NCBI GenBank assembly: GCA_014529385.2 | Contig: CM043942.1 | Span: 30,470,969 to 30,534,968 of the forward strand | Length of the DNA: 64,000 nt | From: Adiantum capillus-veneris | Lineage: Eukaryota > Streptophyta > Polypodiopsida > Polypodiales > Pteridaceae | Reading direction: 5' to 3' | In this document: positions 1 through 9,719 of the stretch, piece by piece | How positions within the stretch are numbered: the first letter of the stretch is position 1 | Layout of the letters: the number at the start of each line of letters is the position of its first letter | Translations under genes and position numbers: made by a program | Notes under the pieces: model-generated | Seen by the model: only the letters and a program-made list of their open reading frames with translations | Databases searched by the model: none | What the model was told of the DNA's origin: nothing

Positions 1-270
1 AGGAACACAAAACTGTGTCAAAAGATGACAAGACCTATCAAGTGAGAGTCAAAACTCAATCACTATCAAACTGGGAGTAACGCTTGACACTATACCATCA
101 AAGAGTAAACAACACATACAAACATGTGAAACCACATAAAGGCTCCATCTTTGGCCGTCAGTGTGGCCTCTGCATTATTGTACTAAATTGAGCTCATGAG
201 CTCGTGTGCTCTTTGGAAGTCCGTGGAGGTAGCCTGAAAAAGTTGTCAAGCTAGAGGCATTTGGCATTAT

Positions 271-504
271 CTAGGACCTCAGGTTTCTGATGCAATGTCC
301 ATCCTTGGGGGAAATTATAGCTTTGATCTTTGTGCCATCTATCGCTTGAAACTTGCTGATAAATATTTTTGATGGTATTTGGGCAAGCTCTCCATTTGTT
401 ACACGAGCCTTCTTGTTGGATGAGACATGGATGAATTCATACGGTGCTGCCTCCCACTGCTTCTGAGCTCGTGTGCAACATCGTGCTACTAAAACTTCCC
501 CCAT
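271..504 (-). CDS. hypothetical 77-aa ORF, possibly first ORF of a truncated retroelement
   Basis: An ATG-initiated 77-codon frame on the minus strand. I recognise no domain. It lies just downstream (minus sense) of a non-coding stretch carrying several ~20-bp palindromes. This is the same arrangement as in the complete gypsy element at 5408-24257, where a palindrome-bearing leader precedes a short first ORF. I infer that this may be the first ORF of a related minus-strand element cut by the window edge. A chance ORF is possible. Confidence 0.3.
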   Translation of the reverse strand: MGEVLVARCCTRAQKQWEAAPYEFIHVSSNKKARVTNGELAQIPSKIFISKFQAIDGTKIKAIISPKDGHCIRNLRS

Positions 505-1990
505 TTTGGGGCATAAATTGATTCAAAAGTTGTTGAAACGTTGAAATAGGGCAAACTTGACCATAAAATGAAAAATGATCATAACTTGAGCAAAATAATT
601 TCAAAATTGACAAAATTTCACCAGTGTCACTAAAAGAACTACATGCACTAATTCAAACTCGTTCATGTCAATTTTAGGTCAAAGGTACATGGATCACGAT
701 CCATCTCGAAACACTTTTTGAAGTGTTATCTTCACCATCTAATTGAGCTTGCTTAAGGAATGCCACGGGTGAAATCTTTTGTAATTTGAATCACTGGTTT
801 GTGTTGTAAGCCAAATTTTGCAAATTTTCTACATACATAGAAATTTCTAGCATTTGCATAAGGGTTTTGGTGTTCAAATGGCTTGAAACTTCAAGGTTAG
901 GCTTTATTTGGCATATGGGACCTGATGGCTTGATTTTGATCTAGAAATTTGACAAAGATACATTGATCGCGAGCTATGTTTGGTCACATTTTGGGATGAA
1001 ACTTGGTGGGCATGTTCTTATAGCCTACCTAGCACATCAATGGAATCTTTTCAAAATTGGATCTATTTTCATAAGTTCACCCAAATTCTCAGTTTATGGC
1101 CTAGTTTTTTCTAACTTTGACCATATTGGACATTTGGATCCCAGTTTATTTTTCCCCTTAAGGCTTTGCTCTCTGAAAAACTCTAACTTTGCACAATAAC
1201 TTTTTGAAAATGCTCATCTCTTGAAAGTCAAACAACTTGCACAATTTCTTAGCCACTTGATGAATATCTCACTTGCACACACTTTAGACTCTGAATTAGC
1301 CAAAGCTGCTCCTTGGGTACATGGATCACGATCCATGTTTTGGGCCAAAATTCTATCAAACTTGAGGGGAAGTATCTAGACAAGTCCCTTAAGATGTTGC
1401 TCATGATCTTTTGGTGTTTAGATTTTCCTACCATGGGTCAAAATGACCATTTGCACATTGAAATCTGAAGATTTTGGGGTTTTTGGTTCTAAAGGAGTCC
1501 ATTTTGACTAAAATTTGAATGGTAGGTTCCCCATGTTGTGATCTATTTGCATGTGAAATTTGGCCTCATTCTGGCATGGTTGGGGACATGGATTGTGGTC
1601 CATGTTTTGCAACATTTCTGAATTATAACTACAAGAGTGATTAGGTGCTATTGAGGGCATTCTCCAACTAAAATATTTTCTATTTCTAAGGCGGGGGAAC
1701 ATGGATTGCGATCCATGTTCCACCCCTAATACAAATTGTGATTGGATGGTTGGATAGCCCATGGCTTGGGGAGTTCATTGGCAAAAACTTTTGGGATTTG
1801 AACTTCATTTGACCCGCTAATGACCTCTGACAGTTTGCTAACAATCGGACCTTGATTTGATTGATATAGTCATTCAAGTCTTTTTTGTGTAGTATGGAAT
1901 GCATGAATTTGTCAAGGGATGGTAGACGAGCATACCTATAGAATCTCGTTCTCTATGGTAGCCCGGAATGCCCGTAGCAAGCAAAAGAGT
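505..1990 (-). other. non-coding, leader-like stretch with palindromes
   Basis: No convincing coding frame. The text is AT-rich and resembles the non-coding parts of the large gypsy element, for example in recurrent phrases like 'ggatgaaacttgg'. Palindromes built on ACATGGAT..ATCCATGT recur in it. It is probably the untranslated leader of a retroelement on the minus strand. No LTR or PBS was seen at its upper end near 1990. Confidence 0.4.
687..1718. repeat. dispersed ~20-bp palindromes, core ACATGGATNNNGATCCATGT-like
   Basis: Copies are at 687-704 (right arm shortened), 1319-1338, 1586-1605 and 1699-1718. A weak one lies near 959-978. Each has left arm ACATGGAT and a matching right arm around a short centre (CA, TG or CG). 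Spacing is irregular (110-630 bp), so this is not a tandem satellite. Unit and context parallel the nine palindromes of the gypsy element but the sequence differs. Confidence 0.75.
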
Positions 1991-2009
1991 GGAAGTAGCT
2001 CTAGGTTAT

Positions 2010-2188
<179 letters not shown>

Positions 2189-2192
2189 CTCT

Positions 2193-2420
2193 CGTTACCA
2201 TATACATGTGGTAGTGATGTGTGTGAACACACTAGGACCGCCGGGGCATTTTTTCCCTCTTTAGGAGTTTTTTCCCCCCGTGCATTGTACATACGCCCAT
2301 CACTCTAGGGCTATCTATTTTTTCTATCGCACACTAAGTAACACACTCTCTATTGTGTGCCTTGAGCTTCCTTTGTCTTCTCCAAGCTGTGTGTGTTTCT
2401 CTGCAACCCTAATTCCAACA
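2193..2420 (+). repeat. copia 5' LTR
   Basis: Starts CGTTACC (the expected TG is mutated to CG) and ends CCAACA, directly before the PBS. It differs from the 3' LTR at roughly nine positions by eye, about 96% identity, so the insertion is not very recent. Confidence 0.9.
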
Positions 2421-2422
2421 AT

Positions 2423-2433
2423 TGGTATCAGAG
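2423..2433 (+). other. primer-binding site, tRNA-Met type
   Basis: TGGTATCAGAG two bases after the 5' LTR end matches the 3' end of initiator tRNA-Met, the usual primer of plant copia elements. Confidence 0.85.
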
Positions 2434-2559
2434 TAGGTCACGTCCTCCTGGGCTTAGTCGCCAGCTACTCCAGCACACGCCTGCTCACTTTCTCCGATTT
2501 CAGTGAGCTTTGGCAAGCATTCGCAAGTCGACAAATATTTTGGGAGAGCTCGTAGAGCT

Positions 2560-3467
2560 CGGTTAAGGCTGATTTGAATGCTACTTTCAAGATGAAAGAT
2601 TTGGGGCTGTTGCATCATTACTTGTGTATACAGTTTAAGCAGTGTGATGGTGGTATTGCCTTGTGTCAAAAAAGTTACATGGAGACATTGCTATGTAAGT
2701 TTGGACTTGAGGATTGCAAACCTATTGCCACTCCCATGGAAACAGGTTTGAAGTTGAGTCTACATGATGGTGGTGATCCTACTGATGTCATGCTTTACCA
2801 AACTGCTGTTGGCTACCTCATTTATGTATGCAACACGAGGCCGAATATTTAGTTTGCAGTCTCACAGGTCAGCAGATTTATGCATAGCCCAGGGTCTAAG
2901 CATTGGCAGGCTGTCAAGAGGATTTTCCGCTACCTTAGTGGCACTTTACATCTTGGCTTGTTTTATCCCAAGGGGGGATCATTGCCGCCAGACTTACATG
3001 CTTTTTCGGACTCAGATTGGGCTGGTTGTTTTGACATGTGAGTGTCCACAAGTGGTTTTTGTTTCATGCTTGGCAGTTCATGTATGTCATGGTTGAGCAA
3101 GAAGCAACCTACTGTGGCCACTTCGAGTTGTGAGGCTGAGTACAAGGCAGTCTTCACAGCTACCGTTGAGTGTGTATGGCTCAGACGCCTTATGGATGAT
3201 TTGGGTGTTGGACAAGACACTGCCAACACTATCGACATTGACAGTCATAGAGCATTGGCAGTTGCGAGGAACCCAGTTTTTCATGCTCGCACAAAGCACA
3301 TTGATGTGCATTACCACTATGTCAGGGAGAGGCTCCCAGCAGGAGAGATCAGCTTGGCTTATGTGCCAACACAGGACAACCTTGCAGATATTTTCACAAA
3401 GGCATTGTCTTGTGAGAAGCTTGAAGCTTTCTGCAAAGCTTTGGGCTTACTCCCCTTTGTGGACTGA
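2560..3467 (+). pseudogene. copia RT C-terminus and RNase H, broken
   Basis: The reading resumes in the RT region just after the catalytic segment (residues like KMKDLGLLHHYL, then ATPME) and runs through copia RNase H (FSDSDWAG, CEAEY, KHIDVHYHYVRE, DIFTKAL). In-frame stops follow TRPNI (near 2850) and the SDSDWAGCFDM motif (near 3038). These, plus a small frame change, make it non-functional. It is nearly the same sequence as the RT part of the minus-strand copia at 4480-5407, so both belong to one family. Confidence 0.9.
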
Positions 3468-3542
3468 TCCTGTCCTCAGGGCATGGCACTTCCCTTTACT
3501 CATGTGCCAGCTCTTGTTCACTGCATCACTCCAAGGGGGATT

Positions 3543-3770
3543 TGTTACCATATACATGTGGTAGTGATGTGTGTGAACACACTAGGACCGCCGGGGCATT
3601 TTTCCCCTCTTTAGGATGTTTTTTCCCCCGTGCATTGTATATACGCCCATCACTCTAGGGCTATCTATTTTTTCTATTGCACACTAAGTAACACACTCTC
3701 TATCGTGTGCCTTGAGCTTCCTTCGTCTTCTCCAAGCTGTGTATGTTTCTCTGCAACCCTAATTCCAACA
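3543..3770 (+). repeat. copia 3' LTR
   Basis: Begins TGTTACC and ends CCAACA, the same length as the 5' copy. It is followed immediately by TCTGTGTG of the neighbouring microsatellite. Confidence 0.9.

Positions 3771-3772
<2 letters not shown>

Positions 3773-3821
<49 letters not shown>
3773..3821. repeat. (TG)n microsatellite
   Basis: About 49 bp of TG dinucleotides starting 2 bases after the copia 3' LTR. Together with the CT tract on the other side it probably was one compound microsatellite before the insertion. Confidence 0.97.
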
Positions 3822-4449
3822 CTCCAGTAAGTGAAAATGAAGCTTGATTTGCCCTAATTTGCCTATATATGCTCAACTTACCTGGATTTCCAATTGCATA
3901 CTTGCCTTTCTTGCCCTAATTGCGCATGTCATATCACATGTGGCTCAAATGGCTTGTCATTTGGATGCTCCATCGCTGATTGCCCTCGATTTTGCAAATT
4001 TGGTTCGTCGTAATTTGGCCAAAAAATTGACTTGTGCCAAATCCTTCCAAATTGGATATGCTTGAAGCTCTTGTTGTATTGATCCGATGTTTGCTTTCAA
4101 AAATTGATTTTGGCTCTCCTATCTCATTTTATTATTATTTTATCCTTTTTAGCATAAAATCAAAGAAAATTATTATTAATTGGCCAAGAATTAGCCAAAA
4201 TTATTCTATACACTCATATATACAAACTCTCACTCTAGGCATTATGTTTGTCAAAAATTTATCCCTATGGCTCATTATTATGCCTGATAAGAGGTAAAAC
4301 CTGATAAAAGCAACTAAAGAGCAAAAATTTAAACATACTTTATACACTATACACATGAATATCATCATCTTGCAGCTCTTGATCTTGCAATTGGATGCTA
4401 TTGCTCTTCTTAGTCCTCCCTTTTCATTCTCATTCATAGAGCTAGAACA
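3822..4449. other. intergenic, AT-rich, nothing recognised
   Basis: No supported gene. The frames are short and show no family signature. Homology to the minus-strand copia 3' end fades near 4450, and no 3' LTR of that element is found here. Confidence 0.6.
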
Positions 4450-4479
4450 TAGAGTATACGGAAGTGCCATGCCATGAGA

Positions 4480-5407
4480 TCATGATCAGTCCACAAAGGG
4501 GAGTAAGCCCAAAACTTTGTGAAAAGCTTCGGACTTCTCATGAGACAATGCCTTCGTGAAAAGATCTGCAAGGTTGTCCTATGTTGGCACATGAGCCAAG
4601 GTGATCTCTACAGCTGAGAGTCTCTCTTAGACATAGTGGTAATGCACCTCAATGTGAAGATCCGCTTGACAGCTTGCCAATGCTTAGATCCTGGGCTATG
4701 CATAAATCTGCTAACCTCTAAGACTGCAAACTGAATATCTGGCGTCGTGTTGCATACATAAATGAGGCATCCAACATCAGTTTGGTAAAGAGTGACATCG
4801 ACAGGATCACCGGCATCATGAAGACTCAATTTTAAACTTGTTTCCATGGGAGTGGCAAGTCTCGACTTACATAGCAATGTCTCTATGTAACTTGTGTTAC
4901 ACAAGGCAGTGCCACCATCACACTGCTTAAACTGTATACCCAAGTAATGATGCAACAGCCCCAAATCTTTCATCTTGAAAGTAGCATTCAAATCAACCTT
5001 AATTTCAGCAATATGTGCCTCATTGGGACCAGTGATTAGCAAATCATCCACATAAAGAACAACAATGAGAAGTACATCACCCTCACGCTTTACATACAAT
5101 GTGCTTTCTGTTGGACTGTTACAAAAGCCTTGTTTGACCAAATGAGTGTCAGTCTTCTCATACCAAGCACGAGGAGATTGCTTCAACCCATACATAGCTT
5201 TGTTACATTTGCACACTTTATCTTCCTGCCGTTTTATGACAAACCATGAGGCTGCATTACATAAAATTCCTCAAATATTTCACCATTCAAGAAAGCAGTA
5301 ACAATGTCTGAATGATGTACGTCCCAACCAAAATGAGCCGGCAATGCACATAGACAACTTAGTCATACGACAAGTGGGAGCAAAAGTTTCTTTATAATCT
5401 ATGCCTT
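4480..5407 (-). pseudogene. copia RT and residual RNase H, downstream half
   Basis: RT signatures appear in order: KGIDYKETFAPT (next to the gypsy insertion), AMYGLKQSPRAWYEK, the catalytic LYVDDLLI, KMKDLGLLHHYLGIQF and LIYVCN. After KRIF the frame jumps to the last part of RNase H, so most of RNase H including its catalytic core is deleted. The end resembles LLPFVD of the plus-strand relative near 4490. The stretch 5216-5400 contains a stop and a frame change. It is not functional. Confidence 0.88.
5403..5407. repeat. target-site duplication, left copy (gypsy)
   Basis: GCCTT before the left LTR. The partner at 24258-24262 is ACCTT. The target lies in the copia RT gene. Confidence 0.75.
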
Positions 5408-6348
5408 TGTTCAGGCGGTTACGCCGCTAGCGGAAGCTAAATAGCGAGAACTCAACCAACAACATAATTTGTTAGACGAGGACGAAGCTTGACCCGCAGG
5501 CGCATGGAAACAACTAGGTGGGTGTCAAATCACCTACTCGACCTTCTAATGACAATCACTACTAAGGAAATCAAATCTAAGTTCTAAAATACGCAAGTGA
5601 CTGAAATCCGTACTACGAACGAATGCTATACGAAACAGGATCTAGAATCATTGAATCGATCTCAAACTCAAGGGGAAGTCTATGCACTAGGTAAGAACAA
5701 CACCCTAAAGACTTGAACTGCAAAATCAACTTATAACCACTCCGTGCGGTAAACGCGTATGAAGACAGGACGAAAAATACAGGTGACCGAAACTTGACCC
5801 CGATGGTACTAATGTGTAGCTCTACTCGTTGTGGTTCTATAGATATGCTGCACGCTCCATTCCGACACACGAGTTGGAAGAAAACTCACACCGAAGCTCG
5901 TAGGAACTTACCACACATAGAAGCCGATAGCGCGCACTCTTGGTATCTGTGCGTAGCTCTCGCCGTTGCTAACACAATGGCGGTGTCGCTTCTCCAATGG
6001 CGGCTCCGTAGCTCGCGTAGCATGTAGATAAGACTCTCTCTCTCTCACTCTCTCTCAGACACAGTCACGGCGCTCAAAAACTCACTTTGATTAATAAAAA
6101 CTGAATCTCCTGAGGTTACAAAAACTTTGGCTTATATACCTTAGCCTTGGAGGTGAGAACATCTCTAACTAATTACATCAGCAAGTGAAATTACTTCGGG
6201 ATTACAAGCTGGAAACTCAATTGAGTCCCGTTACTTAATGAATGGCTCAATTCAAAATCAATGTCGGAAAGACATTTATTACAATCAATGGTTACAAAAA
6301 TGATGAGTGTGAGCAAAAATGTGGGTGTGATCCTCTTCTGGCTCAACA
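5408..6348 (-). repeat. gypsy 3' LTR (941 bp)
   Basis: Direct repeat of 23315-24257. About eleven substitutions and a 2-bp difference in a CT tract are visible by eye, near 98.8% identity, which suggests a fairly recent insertion. It contains CTTATATA (TATA on the minus strand) at 6131-6138. Confidence 0.96.
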
Positions 6349-6362
6349 CTCCCCCCCTCCGC
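6349..6362 (-). other. polypurine tract
   Basis: On the minus strand the sequence GCGGAGGGGGGGAG directly precedes the TG of the 3' LTR, the position needed to prime plus-strand DNA synthesis. Confidence 0.85.
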
Positions 6363-6397
6363 GTTCATGTCGTCCCTGACATGACCTTTATGCTTGG

Positions 6398-9300
6398 TCA
6401 ATAAAGTCCTATCGTCTTGAGCATCTGCAAATGTGATTCGTATCGCAGGTTGCCGATGGTCAAGGTTGGGCCGAATATTTTGCTTTCGTGGGTGAAAAAG
6501 CCGGTGTAGAAAGCTTCTTCGAATGTTTGCATGTGGAAGCTAGGCAAAAATATAATCCTCTGGTATAGGAGGTGCAACACTTTTGGAGAAGGCTGCAATG
6601 AAAGGTCATACATCATATTAGTCACTGTGTCGGCCGTCGATAGTAGACTCGAGGTCGTGGCTTTATCTGGCGCGAACACTTCAATGCAAGCTAAAAGAGT
6701 CCTGCAAATTTTCTTGAGCATCTGACACGAAAGTCAGGAGAGCCAGTAAAGATCTTGATGGTGCCCGTTAGGGTTTTCACCATGTAGGCTTTACCTATTC
6801 TCTCTCCTGCCTTTGGTCCTGGCATCCTGGGGTAATTAAGCCAATTTGTCTTCTTTTCTGCAATCCTGCCATGCTCTTTCCAGCTTCTGACTCTTGGCAC
6901 CGGGCAGAAGGTTGCATCCTCCCGAATCTCCTTTGGTGCCTCTACCAAGTAGATGAGGTAGGCTGGGTATTTGTTTAGCCAACCTTTCCTCCATCTAGGC
7001 TGCGAATCTCCAATATTTTTTGATTGTTCCTCTTTTGTGATGTCGCCTTCGTAAAGAGCGACATACTGCTCCTCCTCTATTCTCTTTTTCGTTTTTATCA
7101 CTTCAAACTTCATCAAAGGGAAAGGCAGGCTGGGTTGCATCCACTCTTCATGGAGCACTTTTGTGTCTAATCCTTGAAGTCTAATGGAGATTAGGAGTCT
7201 CCTCTCCCATTCCATTTCCGCCTTGGCACTCTCCTCTGTTGACTTTTCTATTTGGTCATGGAGCCTTTGTTCTTCTTCTTCAGAGATTCCTGAAGTTGAG
7301 GCCACCTCTTGAACTGGGGCTGGATCTTCAATTGTGGTTGCCTCTCCAGTTTCTGGTAGCTCTATGGCTGCTCCACCTGATCCTTCTTGTGGTGTCTCTG
7401 TCTCTCTTCTTTGTTGCTCTTGTAGATCTTGGAGCTGTTTGTGGAGGGTCTCATTCTCTGTTCTTAGTGTTTGATTTTCTAAAGTGAGCCTCTCCTCTGC
7501 TGCCAATGATCCCTCCGCAATGTGCAACCTTTGCACTTTCTCTAATCTTAGCTCTCTTTGTAAGCTTCAGACCTGGTTTTCCAGAGCTGGTACAAGAGCT
7601 CCCTCTTGTTCGGTTCTTGCTCTGCTAGCTCTAGGGGTAGTCCTGAGTCTAGTGATTGTTCTTTCTTGGAGCTCGACTCTTTCCCTTAGCTCAATGAGCT
7701 CATCTGTAGCCGCCTCCAAGTCGTCTTCCATCCGCTCCCTTGCTTCCTGTGCACTTGTTACTTCTCTTGAAGCCTCGACTAGCTGGAGTATCAAGCCATC
7801 TCTCTCGTTTTCCGCATCGTAGAGTGATGCTTTATGACTTTCAGATTCAGTCATAGCATCCTCTAATTTCCTCTGCAACTCGGCTTCCCTTTGTTTGGCT
7901 GTCTCAATCTCCACTTCCTTTGCCTTGGATCTTTCTTTGATCTTGTTGAGCAGTTCATGCACCATGTGCATGTATTTTTTATCTTCATCTGTCAACTCTA
8001 AAGCTTTTTTGGCCACCACCTCCACTGGCTTCGGCTCTTCTAGTACGTTCTGCTCGTCCAGTTTTTCATCACTTTCTTTTGTACTCTTTGTATTTTCCTC
8101 TGTCCCTCTCCGATCATCTCGTTTTTGTAGGGTGATCCCATAAACCGCCTCAAGGGCCTCTTCTTCAGTGTACCCTATCGCTACTCGATCCTCATAATCG
8201 TTTTTCTTTTGCTGAATTGGATCTATCTCCTTTTCCTTGGTCCCGGCCTCCGGCTTTTCCATACCAGCCGTGTCCATCTCTACTGTGGTCTCTTCCACAA
8301 TGATTTCCGTCTTCTTCGGGCTGGGTACATCAGTAAAGGAGGGCTGATTGTCCTTAGTCATCTTGGCTTTCCCTTTGTTTGCTTGCCCGTCTTTCTCTTG
8401 AGGTTCAGTAGACTCATCTACTTTCTTCTTCCCCTTGTCGTCCTTTTTCAGCTCAGCTTTTAAAAGCTGTACTTCCTCTTCAGTGTATGGCTCGACAGGT
8501 TGCTGCTCCAGTATAGCCTCTGACTCCTCATAAGCTCTAATATATTGATCATATTGATCAACATGTGGCCTGGCTGAGCTAGTTCCGACTTTAGTGGGGT
8601 TTGGCACCCACTTTTCTTCAAAGTCCCCCTTTAGAGCTCTTTCCGCTCTAAACTGCTCCACCAGCCTTTCCATTCTTGCCGCTTTCTGACTTTTGGTTTG
8701 CTTGGGAGCAACCTTCTTCTTTGCTTTCTTCATAAGCGGCTCATCCACATTCTCTTCAGGTTCTGAAACTATTTCTAGATTCCTGCGTGCTCTTGTGGAC
8801 GCCCTCTTGGATACTTCAGGCTGTTCTTCCTCCTCATCGGCTTCTCTAAGCCACTCATTCTGGGAGGGAACCTTTGGCCATTGATCTCTGGCTCCAATAG
8901 CTTCATAAGCTATTCTTGTCAGAACTTCAGCTCCTCCTATATACTTTGGCTTCTCGTTGTGCATGGCAATTACTTGCTCGTGGATGTGTTGAGCGTAATT
9001 CACCTCTTTTGGCATATTGCTCTTCAATGCCCATGTGATGGTAGTTGCAATGGCATGGGGCGGTGTCGTATACTTTTGCGGTCTTTTACTGCAAATATGG
9101 AGAAATTGGTTGTACAGTCGGCAAAGGGTTGCCGCTCTTTGGTCTGCCATATCTCCATAAGTTGCATCTGTTTCTTGGACCCATAAACCTCTATAGCCTC
9201 CCTTCTTTCCCTGACAGAGCTCCCTTTGTTGTTCAGCTTCAATGCGTCTGCAATGAGCTGTGGAGTGATCTGTACCTCTACTTTCTCTCCATCCATGGCT

Positions 9301-9719
9301 ATCAATGTGGCTTTCCCATCCTTCTGAATGGATGTTGCCAACTCGTACACTCTTTTTGTATCTACACCTGATGGTCTCGAGGTGAAGAATCTGTGAAAGT
9401 CTGCCCTTTCCAGGTACCTGCTGATGTTCTCTGACCTGCTATAATCCACCAATTCTTGTGGGATCATCGGTATATCCACCGCTTGCCCTTGAGGATCTCT
9501 AAAAGTCCCCTGGTAGATCTTTATTCCCTCTTGTTCCAGTACTGCTTCCTCCACCCAAGTTTTGGTTGGCTTGAGGGTTACTACTGGAATGTCAAAGGGT
9601 TCCGCTTCTGTAAGAGCATCTTTGATTGTCGGTCTTTTTCTCTTCGTTGCCGATAACTTGGCGGAATCCATGGATCCTGTAACTCCAATTTCAGAAGTTA
9701 GCGTCTTTTTAGTACTCAA
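6398..9719 (-). pseudogene. gypsy additional ORF: N-terminal globular region plus long coiled coil
   Basis: Three large frames (9719-9024, 9150-7567, 7536-6691) and a last short one (6721-6398) read as one protein of about 1,000-1,100 residues broken by frameshifts near 9100, 7550 and 6710. The N-terminal ~230 residues look globular (around 'ITPQLIADALKLN'). The middle is rich in Lys/Glu with RARR, KKAKKK and KGKKK basic stretches. The next ~250 residues are heptad-rich coiled coil. The end is a separate folded-looking region (RWRKGWLNKYPAYLIYLVEAP-like). Position after integrase recalls the extra ORFs of Athila/Tat elements, but I recognise no family. The breaks could be decay or assembly errors. 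Confidence 0.8.

Larger units (their letters stand above)
2193..3770 (+). mobile_element. internally deleted Ty1/copia LTR retrotransposon
   Basis: Two 228-bp direct repeats bound the element (2193-2420 and 3543-3770). A tRNA-Met type PBS follows the first and a purine-rich CCAAGGGGGA tract precedes the second. Only about 1.1 kb of interior remains, joining leader sequence directly to the C-terminal reverse transcriptase and RNase H. gag, protease, integrase and most of RT are missing. Flanks TCTCT and TCTGT match at 4 of 5 bases and may be the target duplication. The element is non-autonomous and decayed. Confidence 0.9.

Noticed and set aside
5613-5870. 85-codon ORF present twice (also 23520-23777)
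   Set aside because: It lies in the gypsy LTRs and is duplicated only because the LTRs are; no sign of selection as a protein can be judged here.
7239-9371. Plus-strand ORFs of 80-112 codons opposite the coiled-coil ORF
   Set aside because: Antisense shadows of the long minus-strand frame; no domain signatures.
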